A stretch of 64,000 nucleotides of DNA from Neisseria sp. DTU_2020_1000833_1_SI_GRL_NUU_006 (GCA_032388755.1 CP135593.1:1364001-1428000); one strand, 5' to 3'. Counted from the stretch's first letter, positions 29,996 to 39,484 are shown. The notes: generated by a model not told the origin, from the sequence alone. A program made the numbers and translations.

Positions 29996-30652
29996 TTATG
30001 ATGTCAAAATATCGGCTGCCGCTGTAATTCTTCGGTCGTATTCCTCGCGGTGTTCCGGCAAGAGGTAGGGGCGCAGGAGGCTTAAGGTACGGCGGATGCC
30101 GCGTGCTTTGGAGTCTTCGGTCAGCTTGGTACGCCCGCGTAGGGAGCTGTCGAAGTCGAACCAGTATTTCGTGACCATCCACATATTGACGGCGAGGTCG
30201 TTCATGGCGGTTTGGTCGGCTTGGATGATGTGCAGGCCGTTGAGCTGGGTGAGCAGGTTGACCAAGAGCGGGGAGACTTTGGCTTGGGTGAAGGTATTGT
30301 GTTCGCCCAATAGTTCGGCACTGCGCGCAAGCAGGGTGTTCACGTCGCTGAAAAGGAAGCGGTATTCCCACATGACGTCGTAAATGCCCGCCATATAGTT
30401 GATGGAGTCTTCCACATCGGACGGCAACACGGCTTCATTCAGGTATGCCAGCAGGGCTTCGCTGTAACGTTTGAATAGTTGGACGATGATTTCGTCTTTG
30501 TTGCGGAAGTGGTAATAAAGATTGCCCGGACTGATGCCCAAATGCGCCGCGATATGGTTGGTGCTGATGTTGCGCTCGCCTTCCTCGTTGAAGAGCGTCA
30601 GGCTGGCGTCGATGATGCGGGTGTAAGTATTGGTTTTTGCAATGCGGGTCAC
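29996..30652 (-). CDS. TetR-family transcriptional regulator
   Basis: About 218 residues. The N-terminal helix-turn-helix is clear: IIDASLTLFNEEGERNISTNHIAAHLG followed by ISPGNLYYHFRNKDEI (about residues 10-53). The C-terminal ligand domain is all-helical and not assigned. The start is decided by the ribosome site: AAGGAG lies 7 nt before GTG 30652 but only 1 nt before the ATG at 30658, so GTG is preferred. It follows murB by about 18 bp on the same strand. Target and ligand are unknown. Confidence 0.88.
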   Translation of the reverse strand: MTRIAKTNTYTRIIDASLTLFNEEGERNISTNHIAAHLGISPGNLYYHFRNKDEIIVQLFKRYSEALLAYLNEAVLPSDVEDSINYMAGIYDVMWEYRFLFSDVNTLLARSAELLGEHNTFTQAKVSPLLVNLLTQLNGLHIIQADQTAMNDLAVNMWMVTKYWFDFDSSLRGRTKLTEDSKARGIRRTLSLLRPYLLPEHREEYDRRITAAADILTS

Positions 30653-30669
30653 GGGCATACTCCTTGGAT

Positions 30670-31710
30670 TTACAGGCTGTACGAAGCGGGCAGCCAATTG
30701 GGTTCGGCGTGTAATTCTACCTGAAATCGAGTAAATACTGTATCGCAGACATGTTGCGCCAGTTGCCGGACGTCGTCTGAAGAAGCATTGTTTTTGTTCA
30801 CCAAAACCAAAGCCTGCCTGTCGTGTACCGCCGCGCCGCCGATTTGGAAGCCTTTCAGACGACATTGGTCGATCAGCCAGCCTGCCGCAAGCTTGACCGA
30901 ACCATCGGGCTGCGGATAGCGCGGCATATCGGGATGCTGCTGCAACAGGGAAGCAGCTTTTTCTGCACTGACGACGGGATTTTTAAAGAAACTGCCGACA
31001 TTACCAAGTACGTTAGGATTAGGTAGTTTACTGTTGCGGATTGCACACACTGCATCGGAAACGTCTTTCGCCGTCGGCATTCTGCCCGCGCTCAGTTCGG
31101 CAACGGCGGCCGCCAAATCGCCGTAACCCAAATTCGGCTCGAAACGCTCTTTCAGGGAGAACACGACCGAAACAATCACATAACGCCCTTTGCCTTCCTG
31201 CTTGAACAGGCTTTCGCGGTAGGCGAAGCGGCAGTCGGCATTGGAAAGCTCGACAAAGGTTTCCGTATCCAAATCGAAACAGCGCACGCTGTGAATCACG
31301 TCTTTAGCCTCCACACCGTATGCACCGATGTTCTGAACGGGCGACGCGCCGACCGTACCCGGAATCAGGCTCAGGTTTTCCAGACCGTTCAAGCCCAGCG
31401 CGACAGTGTGCAGGACAAAATCGTGCCAAATTTCGCCTGCTTGCGCTTCGATGTAAACGAGGCCGTCTGAACGCGCAATCTCGCGTATGCCTTTGTTTTC
31501 CATATGTACGACCAGTCCGGCGTAATCCTGCATTAAAAGGATGTTGCTGCCGCCGCCGAGCCATAAAACGGTATTGCGGTCGAACTCGGGCAGTCGGACG
31601 ACGTCACGCAACTCGTCAGCGTGTTCGAGCGCGATAAAGGCTTGGGCTTGGGCGCGAAGACCGAAAGTGTTGTAGGGGGTGAGGTCGGTTTGGTATTGGA
31701 TGGGTTGCAT
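30670..31710 (-). CDS. murB: UDP-N-acetylenolpyruvoylglucosamine reductase
   Basis: A 346-residue FAD enzyme that makes UDP-N-acetylmuramate in peptidoglycan synthesis (type I MurB). Landmarks are YNTFGLRAQA at the N-terminus, WLGGGSNIL, the flavin loop GTVGASPVQNIGAYG, the proton-donor region GNVGSFFKNPVV and the C-terminal LVNKNNASSDDV. Contains two DUS-like stretches in frame, one of them GCCGTCTGAAC (near 31465). Confidence 0.96.
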   Translation of the reverse strand: MQPIQYQTDLTPYNTFGLRAQAQAFIALEHADELRDVVRLPEFDRNTVLWLGGGSNILLMQDYAGLVVHMENKGIREIARSDGLVYIEAQAGEIWHDFVLHTVALGLNGLENLSLIPGTVGASPVQNIGAYGVEAKDVIHSVRCFDLDTETFVELSNADCRFAYRESLFKQEGKGRYVIVSVVFSLKERFEPNLGYGDLAAAVAELSAGRMPTAKDVSDAVCAIRNSKLPNPNVLGNVGSFFKNPVVSAEKAASLLQQHPDMPRYPQPDGSVKLAAGWLIDQCRLKGFQIGGAAVHDRQALVLVNKNNASSDDVRQLAQHVCDTVFTRFQVELHAEPNWLPASYSL

Positions 31711-31786
31711 GGGTTTAAACTTTAAAATAGGTATTGTTAGTGGCGGGCTTTAGCCCATTGTTTCGATATTTTAATCGGCGGAGTTT

Positions 31787-33166
31787 TCAGACGACCTTAT
31801 GCGATCTGACCATCTCCCTGCTGCACAATTCCAAACACCACACCAAGGCGACGGCGGCGATGGTGAGCGAGGCAATCAATGCCGTCCAGAAGCCGTAAAT
31901 GCCCATATCGAAACGGTAGGCGAGCAGATAGCCCGGCAGCAGGCCGCAGCCCCAGAAGGCGGCGGCGTGGATAAACATCGGCACCTTGGTGACTTTATAA
32001 CCGCGTAGGGCGTAGGACGCGATGCATTGGGTGAAGTCTGCCGGTTGGAACAAGCCGGCGAACAGCAGGACGGTGGCGGCGATGCTTAAAACCGCCGGAT
32101 CATCGTTGTACATGCTTGCCAGCGGAGAACGGAATAATACCAAGGAAAACACGGTAATCACGGCGAGCACCCAGCCCGACACCAGCGACACGCCGGAAAT
32201 ATAACGCGCCCGCGAAAATTCGCGCCGTCCTAATGAAAAGCCGATGCGTACCGTCCCCGCCGAGCCGACGCTTTGCGGAATCATATAGAGAATCCCCGAC
32301 AAACTGATGCCGACCTGCTGCGCCGCCACATAATCCTCGCCGAAAGGCGCAATCAAAAAAACGATAAACGAAAATGCGCTGGCTTCCAAAAAATAAGACA
32401 GTCCGATGGGTGCGCCGATTTTCCAAATCTGTTTGAACACCATCAAATCCGGTTTGCCGAATTTCGCCGTCAGTCCGAACGGGCGGAAGAATTTTTCCTT
32501 GGCGATATAAATCCACAACGCCAGCGCGCTGAACCAAAACACCGCCATCGTCGCCAGTCCGCAGCCTGCGCCGCCCAAAGCGGGCATGCCGAATTTGCCG
32601 TAAACAAAAATATAGTTCAGCGGCACGTTCAACACAAACGCCGCGAAGCTGACCAACATAATCAGGCGCGGGCGGTTCAGGCTGGAAGCGTAGGCGTGCA
32701 GGGCGCGGTGTACCATTGCCGCCGGCATCGCCAGACTGGTAAACAACATATACTGCGCCATCGTGCCTTCCACATAATCGCTCAAGGTCAGCCAGTTGCG
32801 GAACGGCGTAATCGCCGCCCACATCAATACCATGCCGAAAATCCCCAAAAACAGCCCGAACCAAATCCCCTGCCGCCCCGTTTCGCCCACTTCACCGGTT
32901 TTACCCGCGCCGTAAAGCTGAGCAATCATCGGGTTCAGCGCCGCCATAATGCCCATAAACGTAATATAAACCGTAGCAAACGCGCTGCTGCCCAAAGCCA
33001 CCGCTGCCAAGTCCTCCTTACCCGCACCGCCCGCCATCACGGTATCGACGAAACCGATGCCCACCTGCGCGACCTGCGCCAACAGCATGGGCAGAGCAAG
33101 GGCGGTCAGCAGGCGGACTTCTTTCAGGAAGACGGAAAAGGAAAAGCGGTTGAGGTCGAGCAGCAT
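31787..33166 (-). CDS. norM: MATE-family multidrug efflux pump NorM
   Basis: A 459-residue inner-membrane transporter with 12 predicted helices in two repeats. The first repeat has PMLLAQVAQVGIGFVDTVMAG and the related second repeat APIGLSYFLEASAFSFIVFL, both diagnostic of MATE. A cation-coupled antiporter that exports cationic dyes and fluoroquinolones in Neisseria. The ATG lacks a strong ribosome site. Length matches neisserial NorM. Confidence 0.95.
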   Translation of the reverse strand: MLLDLNRFSFSVFLKEVRLLTALALPMLLAQVAQVGIGFVDTVMAGGAGKEDLAAVALGSSAFATVYITFMGIMAALNPMIAQLYGAGKTGEVGETGRQGIWFGLFLGIFGMVLMWAAITPFRNWLTLSDYVEGTMAQYMLFTSLAMPAAMVHRALHAYASSLNRPRLIMLVSFAAFVLNVPLNYIFVYGKFGMPALGGAGCGLATMAVFWFSALALWIYIAKEKFFRPFGLTAKFGKPDLMVFKQIWKIGAPIGLSYFLEASAFSFIVFLIAPFGEDYVAAQQVGISLSGILYMIPQSVGSAGTVRIGFSLGRREFSRARYISGVSLVSGWVLAVITVFSLVLFRSPLASMYNDDPAVLSIAATVLLFAGLFQPADFTQCIASYALRGYKVTKVPMFIHAAAFWGCGLLPGYLLAYRFDMGIYGFWTALIASLTIAAVALVWCLELCSREMVRSHKVV

Positions 33167-33205
33167 AAGTGTTTGTAGAACTTTAAAAAAAGCGGAAATA
33201 AAGAA

Positions 33206-33233
33206 ACAGGTCGTCTGAAAACAGACGGCCTGT
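33206..33233 (-). terminator. Short hairpin terminator after glnB
   Basis: ACAGGTCGTCTG, loop AAAA, CAGACGGCCTGT. One arm is a TCGTCTGAA-type DUS, the other arm is closer to the GCCGTCTGAA type. It is downstream of glnB (minus strand) and just upstream of norM. Confidence 0.6.
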
Positions 33234-33338
33234 TCCGTATGGGATTTGAAAACGGAATTATATTGGAAACAACGATTGATGGACAGCCAGAAAGCCTTTC
33301 AGACGACCTTAAACACCCCCAATGTCGTCTAAAAACCG

Positions 33339-33677
33339 TCAAATCGCCGCTTCGGAGCGTTCGCCCGTACGGATGCGGATGGCTTCTTCCACAGGCAGCA
33401 CGAAGATTTTGCCGTCGCCGATTTTGCCGGAACGGGCGTTTTCGATGATAACGTCAATCACTCTTTCGACATCTTCATCGGCAATAATCAATTCAACTTT
33501 AACTTTGGGCAGAAAATCGACGGCATATTCCGCGCCGCGGTAGATTTCCGTATGCCCTTTCTGACGGCCAAATCCTTTAACTTCGCTGACGGTCATGCCG
33601 GTGATGCCGATTTCGGTAAGGGCTTCGCGCACGTCGTCGAGTTTGAAGGGTTTGATGATGGCTTCGATTTTTTTCAT
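33339..33677 (-). CDS. glnB: Nitrogen regulatory protein PII
   Basis: A 112-residue trimeric signal protein sensing 2-oxoglutarate and ATP/ADP. PROSITE-like PII motifs are present: T-loop KGHTEIYRGAEY with the uridylylation Tyr51, and GKIGDGKIFVLPVEEAIRIRTGE near the C-terminus. GlnB rather than GlnK is suggested by isolation from amtB. The ATG is preceded by GGAG in CGGAGTGTGCC. Confidence 0.96.
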   Translation of the reverse strand: MKKIEAIIKPFKLDDVREALTEIGITGMTVSEVKGFGRQKGHTEIYRGAEYAVDFLPKVKVELIIADEDVERVIDVIIENARSGKIGDGKIFVLPVEEAIRIRTGERSEAAI

Positions 33678-34026
33678 GGCACACTCCGATTAGATAGGAA
33701 CAAACGGCAAATATAACAGAAGCAGCAGGGAAACGATAAGCGGTACGTTTCACTCAGCGATGCGGGCATGACGGTATTTGACATAAAGACATACGGAAAC
33801 AGTTGCTTCCTTCTACTTCCTTCAATTTTTCACATACCCGACTTGCGACGGAAATCAGAAAAACAGATAAAACCCTTATCCCTTAATATTTTCAGACGAC
33901 CCCTACGTTTCCCCCAGCCACAGGTCGTCTGAAAAATTGTCAACATTTTCACCCAAATTACCAAGCAACCCAGACCCATTCGGCGTATAATACAGCCTTT
34001 CCCAACCGCATTTTGAGAGCTGAATC
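33678..34026 (+). promoter_or_regulatory. Divergent region between glnB and purL, with purL -10 box
   Basis: A 349-bp gene-free region. A perfect TATAAT is at 33986-33991, 35 bp before the purL ATG; no good -35 is visible at the expected spacing. An inverted DUS pair lies at about 33892-33939. No riboswitch-like structure was recognised. Confidence 0.5.
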
Positions 34027-37000
34027 ATGTCTGTTGTTTTGCCCTTGCGCGGCGTTACCGCCCTTTCCGATTTCCGTGTTGAAAAACTCTTGCAAAAAGC
34101 GGCCGCACTCGGTCTGCCCGAAGTAAAACTGAAAAGCGAATTTTGGTATTTTGTCGGCAGCGAGAAAGCACTGGATGCTGCGACTGTTGAAAAACTGCAA
34201 GCCTTGTTGGCGGCGCAAAGCGTTGAAGAAACGCCCGAAGCGCGCGAGGGCTTGCATTTATTTTTGGTAACGCCCCGTTTGGGTACGATTTCGCCGTGGG
34301 CTTCCAAGGCAACCAATATCGCGGAAAACTGCGGTTTGGAAGGCATAGAGCGCATTGAGCGCGGCATGGCGGTGTGGCTGGAAGGTCGTCTGAACGACGA
34401 TGAGAAACAGCAATGGGCGGCTTTGCTGCACGACCGCATGACCGAATCCGTACTGCCTGATTTTGAGACGGCCTCCAAATTATTCCACCATCTCGAATCC
34501 GAAACCTTCTCTACCGTCGATGTTTTGGGCGGCGGTAAAGAGGCTTTGGTCAAAGCCAATACCGAAATGGGTTTGGCACTCTCTGCCGACGAAATCGATT
34601 ATCTGGTTGAAAACTATCAGGCTTTGCAGCGCAATCCGTCCGATGTGGAGCTGATGATGTTCGCGCAGGCAAACAGCGAACACTGCCGCCACAAAATCTT
34701 CAACGCCGATTTCATCCTCAACGGAGAAAAACAGCCGAAATCGCTCTTCGGCATGATTCGCGACACGCACAACGCGCATCCCGAAGGCACGGTTGTCGCC
34801 TATAAAGACAATTCGTCCGTGATCGAAGGCACGAAAATCGAGCGTTTCTATCCGAATGCGGCGGAAAACCAAGGCTACCGTTTCCACGAGGAAGACACGC
34901 ATATCATTATGAAAGTGGAAACGCACAACCATCCGACCGCCATTGCGCCGTTTGCAGGCGCGGCGACGGGCGCGGGCGGCGAAATTCGCGACGAAGGCGC
35001 AACAGGCAAAGGCTCACGTCCGAAAGCAGGCTTGACCGGCTTTACCGTCTCCAACCTGAATATCCCTGGCTTGGAGCAGCCTTGGGAACAAGCCTACGGC
35101 AAACCAGGCCATATTGCTTCTCCTTTAGACATCATGATTGAAGGCCCGATCGGCGGCGCAGCGTTCAACAATGAATTCGGCCGTCCAAATCTCTTGGGCT
35201 ACTTCCGCACTTTTGAAGAAAAATTTGACGGTCAGGTTCGCGGCTATCACAAACCGATTATGATTGCCGGCGGTTTGGGTAGCATTCAGGCACAACAAAC
35301 TCACAAAGACGAAATCCCTGAAGGCGCATTGCTGATCCAACTGGGCGGCCCGGGTATGCTCATCGGCTTGGGTGGCGGCGCGGCTTCTTCGATGAATACC
35401 GGCACAAACGACGCCTCTTTGGACTTCAACTCCGTGCAACGCGGCAACCCTGAAATCGAACGCCGCGCGCAGGAAGTCATCGACCGCTGCTGGCAGCTCG
35501 GCGACAAAAACCCGATTATCTCCATCCACGACGTCGGCGCGGGCGGCCTGTCCAACGCCTTCCCCGAACTCGTCAACGATGCCGGACGCGGCGCGGTATT
35601 CAAACTGCGCGAAGTGCCGCTGGAAGAACACGGTCTTAACCCGTTGCAAATCTGGTGTAACGAATCACAAGAGCGTTATGTATTGTCGATTTTGGAAAAA
35701 GATTTGGAGATCTTCCGCGCCATATGCGAACGCGAACGCTGCCCGTTTGCCGTGGTCGGCACGGCGACCGACGACGGCCATTTGAAAGTGCGCGACGACT
35801 TGTTCTCCAACAACCCCGTCGATTTGCCACTGAACGTCTTGCTCGGCAAACCGCCCAAAACCACGCGCAGCGACAAAACCGTGAGGTCGTCTGAAAAACC
35901 GTTTAACGCGGGCAATATCGACATCACTGAAGCCGCCTACCGCGTTCTGCGCCTGCCTACCGTAGCCGCTAAAAACTTCCTGATTACCATCGGCGACCGC
36001 AGCGTCGGCGGCATGACCCACCGCGACCAAATGGTCGGCAAATACCAAACCCCCGTAGCCGACTGCGCCGTAACCATGATGGGTTTCAACACCTATCGCG
36101 GCGAAGCGATGTCTATGGGCGAAAAACCGACCGTCGCCCTGTTTGATGCGCCTGCTTCGGGCAGAATGTGCGTCGGCGAAGCCATCACCAACATCGCGGC
36201 GGTCAACATCGGCGACATCGGCAACATCAAGCTTTCCGCCAACTGGATGGCGGCATGCGGCAACGAAGGCGAAGACGAAAAACTTTACCGCACCGTCGAA
36301 GCCGTCTCCCAAGCCTGTCAGGCATTGGATCTGAGCATCCCCGTAGGCAAAGACAGCCTGTCAATGAAAACCGTGTGGCAGGACGGCGAAGAGAAAAAAT
36401 CTGTCGTCTCGCCGTTGAGCCTGATTATCTCCGCGTTCGCGCCAGTTCAAGACGTACGCAAAACCGTTACGCCCGTATTAAAAGACAATGCCAATTCATT
36501 CACTATTCTGCTGATGATTGACTTAGGCAACAACAAGTGCCGTATGGGTGGGTCTGCACTGGCTCAAGTGTATAACCGAAGCGGTGGCGAAGCACCTGAT
36601 ATTGATGCAGGCCATCTGAAAGCGTTTTATCAGTTAATTCAGCAACTCGTTCAAGAAGATAAGTTGCTGGCCTACCACGACCGCAGCGACGGCGGTTTGT
36701 TTGTGACTCTGGCAGAAATGGCATTTGCTTCTCGCCGTGGCATGAATCTCGACCTGCTGACAATGGTAAGTAAAAATATTAACGTTCAAAACGAGTATTA
36801 CTCGTCTCAAGAATGGCAAAAATTTGTCCTAACTACCCTGTTTAACGAAGAATTAGGAGCCGTTATTGCTGTTCACGCTGCCGACCACGAATATATTTTC
36901 AATTTGTGCGAGAAACTGAATCTCACGCTGCACTATTTGGGAGAGTTTGCCGACAGCGGCCATATGGTCATCAATGCAGGAGAAGAAATTTTCAATCAAT

Positions 37001-37953
37001 CCCTTACCGACCTGCAACGCGCATGGCAGGAAACCAGCCACGCCATTCAACGTCTGCGCGACAACCCTGCCTGCGCCGACAGTGAGTTTGCCCTGATTGG
37101 CGACAACGAACGCAGCGCATTGTTTGCCGACGTGAAGTTTGATGTAAACGAAGACATCGCCGCGCCTTTCGTCAACAGCGGCGCGAAACCCAAAATCGCC
37201 ATCCTGCGCGAACAGGGCGTAAACGGCCAAATCGAAATGGCCGCCGCGTTTACCCGTGCTGGTTTCGATGCCTACGACGTGCATATGTCCGACCTGATGG
37301 CAGGCCGCTTCAACCTTGCCGACTTCAAAATGCTGGCGGCGTGCGGCGGTTTCAGCTACGGCGACGTACTCGGCGCGGGCGAAGGCTGGGCGAAATCCAT
37401 CCTGTTCCACCCCGCCTTACGCGACCAGTTCGCCGCCTTCTTCGCCGACCAGGACACGCTGACATTGGGCGTGTGCAACGGCTGCCAAATGGTCAGCAAC
37501 CTCGCCGAAATCATCCCCGGCACGGCAGGCTGGCCGAAGTTCAAACGCAACCTGAGCGAACAGTTCGAAGCGCGCCTGAGCATGGTTCACGTCCCCAAAT
37601 CAGCCTCCCTGATCCTGAACGAAATGCAAGGCTCCAGCCTGCCCGTCGTCGTCAGCCACGGCGAAGGCCGCGCTGACTTCGCGCTTCACGGCGGCAAAAT
37701 TTCAGACGGCCTCGGCATCGCGCTGCAATACGTCGACGGACAAAACCAGGTTACCCAAACCTACCCGCTCAACCCCAACGGCTCGCCGCAAGGCATCGCC
37801 GGCGTTACCAACGCCGACGGCCGCGTTACCATCATGATGCCCCACCCCGAACGCGTGTACCGCGCCGCGCAAATGAGCTGGAAACCGGAAGACTGGACGG
37901 AACTGTCCGGCTGGTACCGCCTCTTCGCCGGAGCAAGGAAGGCTTTGGGTTAA
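34027..37953 (+). CDS. purL: Phosphoribosylformylglycinamidine synthase, large single-chain type
   Basis: A 1308-residue enzyme of purine synthesis that converts FGAR, ATP and glutamine to FGAM. Order: N-terminal PurS-like domain (1-about 150), linker, two AIRS-type ATP domains (about 210-980) and a C-terminal glutaminase. Catalytic Cys is in LGVCNGCQM, His in MMPHPERV. NSEHCRHKIFNADF and ETHNHPTAIAPFAGAATGAGG are conserved. Between about 36480 and 37020 the DNA is clearly richer in A+T than the rest and the protein has roughly a dozen extra residues (SKNINVQNEYYSSQEW) before LFNEELGAVIAV, suggesting a mosaic patch. DUS copies lie in frame at about 34384 and 35884. Confidence 0.97.
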   Translation: MSVVLPLRGVTALSDFRVEKLLQKAAALGLPEVKLKSEFWYFVGSEKALDAATVEKLQALLAAQSVEETPEAREGLHLFLVTPRLGTISPWASKATNIAENCGLEGIERIERGMAVWLEGRLNDDEKQQWAALLHDRMTESVLPDFETASKLFHHLESETFSTVDVLGGGKEALVKANTEMGLALSADEIDYLVENYQALQRNPSDVELMMFAQANSEHCRHKIFNADFILNGEKQPKSLFGMIRDTHNAHPEGTVVAYKDNSSVIEGTKIERFYPNAAENQGYRFHEEDTHIIMKVETHNHPTAIAPFAGAATGAGGEIRDEGATGKGSRPKAGLTGFTVSNLNIPGLEQPWEQAYGKPGHIASPLDIMIEGPIGGAAFNNEFGRPNLLGYFRTFEEKFDGQVRGYHKPIMIAGGLGSIQAQQTHKDEIPEGALLIQLGGPGMLIGLGGGAASSMNTGTNDASLDFNSVQRGNPEIERRAQEVIDRCWQLGDKNPIISIHDVGAGGLSNAFPELVNDAGRGAVFKLREVPLEEHGLNPLQIWCNESQERYVLSILEKDLEIFRAICERERCPFAVVGTATDDGHLKVRDDLFSNNPVDLPLNVLLGKPPKTTRSDKTVRSSEKPFNAGNIDITEAAYRVLRLPTVAAKNFLITIGDRSVGGMTHRDQMVGKYQTPVADCAVTMMGFNTYRGEAMSMGEKPTVALFDAPASGRMCVGEAITNIAAVNIGDIGNIKLSANWMAACGNEGEDEKLYRTVEAVSQACQALDLSIPVGKDSLSMKTVWQDGEEKKSVVSPLSLIISAFAPVQDVRKTVTPVLKDNANSFTILLMIDLGNNKCRMGGSALAQVYNRSGGEAPDIDAGHLKAFYQLIQQLVQEDKLLAYHDRSDGGLFVTLAEMAFASRRGMNLDLLTMVSKNINVQNEYYSSQEWQKFVLTTLFNEELGAVIAVHAADHEYIFNLCEKLNLTLHYLGEFADSGHMVINAGEEIFNQSLTDLQRAWQETSHAIQRLRDNPACADSEFALIGDNERSALFADVKFDVNEDIAAPFVNSGAKPKIAILREQGVNGQIEMAAAFTRAGFDAYDVHMSDLMAGRFNLADFKMLAACGGFSYGDVLGAGEGWAKSILFHPALRDQFAAFFADQDTLTLGVCNGCQMVSNLAEIIPGTAGWPKFKRNLSEQFEARLSMVHVPKSASLILNEMQGSSLPVVVSHGEGRADFALHGGKISDGLGIALQYVDGQNQVTQTYPLNPNGSPQGIAGVTNADGRVTIMMPHPERVYRAAQMSWKPEDWTELSGWYRLFAGARKALG

Positions 37954-37985
37954 CCCGCAGGCTGATTTGATTCGGCTTTAAAGAA

Positions 37986-38181
37986 AAGGTCGTCTGAAAA
38001 CGATTTAGCGGATTCTGCTATATTCGTTTTCAGACGACCTTTATATGTTCTTTTGCGTATAAGAACGAGCCGACCGCCGTCATTCCCGCGCAGGCGGGAG
38101 TCCAGACCTCTGTATTTCAGAAATACTTAAAGATTACTGTAAATCCAAACTTCTGGATTCCCGCCTGCGCGGGAATGACGA
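37986..38181. repeat. Direct repeat 1 flanking the HNH gene (DUS hairpin plus NIME)
   Basis: About 196 bp: an inverted DUS pair that is the likely purL terminator (37986-38042), then a NIME with dRS3 copies at 38082-38101 and 38157-38176. The same series of segments recurs on the other side of the HNH gene (39089-39389) in the same orientation, including the words ACGATTTAGCG, CCAGACCTCTG and AAAGATTACTGTAAATCC. Confidence 0.85.
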
Positions 38182-38256
38182 CCTAGATTTTTTTGTCCCG
38201 AACCTATATATACAAACAAATTTAATTGAATTTATAGAAAAGATTTGGAGAATCTT

Positions 38257-39063
38257 ATGTCTGACATAGTAATTTTTAAAAACATGCCGAATGATGATGA
38301 ATTTATTGAATGGATTGATGAAAACCCAAAGGGATTTGTATTAAATATACATCGACGTCAAGACCCTTCTAATATTCATGAAAGTCATCCTCGGATACAT
38401 TTTGCTAATTGTAGCCAACTGAATAAAAAGCCGGGAAGCAGTACAACTGGAGACTATTTCAAAGTTTGCTCAAACTCAATTGAAGAACTTGAACAATGGA
38501 GCTGGGTCAAATATCAAAAAGGGCTAAATCCATGCAGAATCTGTAAGGAAAAAGGATTACCGGTAGAACAGCTCACAGGAATACAAAATTTTCAGGTAAC
38601 TTCTGCCCTATCCTTAAAATCTGATATATACAAACTCGAAAAACGTTTAGCCTCCGAGACCAATTCAAACAAGCGAACCGAAATTGAAACTTTGATCAAA
38701 GCCCGTTTAGGGCAAGGCAGATTCCGGCAAAAACTACTCGAACTGTATCCGAACTGCCCGCTAACAGGTCTAGATGTTCAGTCTTTACTTATTGCCAGCC
38801 ATATTAAACCTTGGAGCAAGTGCAACAATGAAGAGCGTCTAGACCCCTCCAATGGTCTGATGCTCGCACCCAATATCGACGCATTATTCGATAGCGGTCT
38901 GATTACGTTTGAGACCGACGGTACGATAAAAATCAGTCCGAAAATCGATCTGAAAAATCAAAAGCGGCTTGGGATTTCTTCCGATATGAAATTGAAAATT
39001 CGACCGAAAAGCAAAAAATATTTCGAGTATCACCGCAACCACGTTTTCCAAAAAGAAGAATAG
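38257..39063 (+). CDS. HNH nuclease (HNH_2-type restriction-endonuclease-like protein)
   Basis: A 268-residue protein. ATG 38257 is used because GGAG (38247-38250) is 6 nt upstream; an in-frame TTG at 38245 overlaps that site. The C-terminal half is an HNH domain of the type found in orphan and type II restriction enzymes: NCPLTGLD, then LLIASHIKPWSKCNNEER, LDPSNGLMLAPNIDALFD, with His of SHI and Asn/His positions of the beta-beta-alpha metal fold. The N-terminal half (1-about 125), with CRICKEKGLP, is unassigned. The gene is much richer in A+T than its neighbours and has no methyltransferase next to it. A recent acquisition is likely; target unknown. Confidence 0.85.
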   Translation: MSDIVIFKNMPNDDEFIEWIDENPKGFVLNIHRRQDPSNIHESHPRIHFANCSQLNKKPGSSTTGDYFKVCSNSIEELEQWSWVKYQKGLNPCRICKEKGLPVEQLTGIQNFQVTSALSLKSDIYKLEKRLASETNSNKRTEIETLIKARLGQGRFRQKLLELYPNCPLTGLDVQSLLIASHIKPWSKCNNEERLDPSNGLMLAPNIDALFDSGLITFETDGTIKISPKIDLKNQKRLGISSDMKLKIRPKSKKYFEYHRNHVFQKEE

Positions 39064-39088
39064 ATAGTGTTGAACAGTCCGTTGATTT

Positions 39089-39389
39089 AAGGTCGTCTGA
39101 AAACGATTTAGCGAACCACTCTATACCTGTTTTCAGACAACCTTTTTGCGTTCTTTTGTATACGAATACTAACCAATTACCGTCATTCCCGCGCAGGCGG
39201 GAATCCAGACCTCTGCATTTCAGAAATATAGTGGATTAAATTTAAATCAGGACAAGGCGACGAAGCCGCAGACAGTACAAATAGTACGGCAAGGCGAGGC
39301 AACGCCGTACTGGTTTAAAGTTAATCCACTATACTTAAAGATTACTGTAAATCCAAACCTCAAGATTCCCACCTGCGCGGGAATGACGA
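39089..39389. repeat. Direct repeat 2 flanking the HNH gene, interrupted by a Correia element
   Basis: Second copy of the DUS hairpin plus NIME segment seen at 37986-38181; dRS3 copies are at 39185-39204 and 39365-39384 (the latter with one stem change). A 107-bp Correia element is inserted in its middle. Without it the repeat would be about 194 bp, nearly equal to copy 1. The hairpin (39089-39144) is the likely terminator of the HNH gene. Confidence 0.85.
39227..39333. repeat. Short Correia element (107 bp) inserted in a NIME
   Basis: Bounded by TATAGTGGATTAAA and TTTAAAGTTAATCCACTATA. The uninterrupted copy at 38111-38140 reads CAGAAATACTTAAAG, whereas here it reads CAGAAA, then the element, then CTTAAAG, so insertion was at a TA that is now present at both ends. 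The long-form core with the IHF-like stem region is deleted, as in the copy at 49842. Confidence 0.95.
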
Positions 39390-39484
39390 TGATTGAATAT
39401 TTCCCATTTGAATTCACCATCAAACCAAAATGCCTGCCCTTTTTCGGGCAGGCATTTTCATACGTCAGTTCAATCAGGTTCGGC

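Noticed and set aside
38257..39063. Complete restriction-modification system at the HNH gene
   Set aside because: No methyltransferase or specificity gene is found on either side; neighbours are purL and pyrC.
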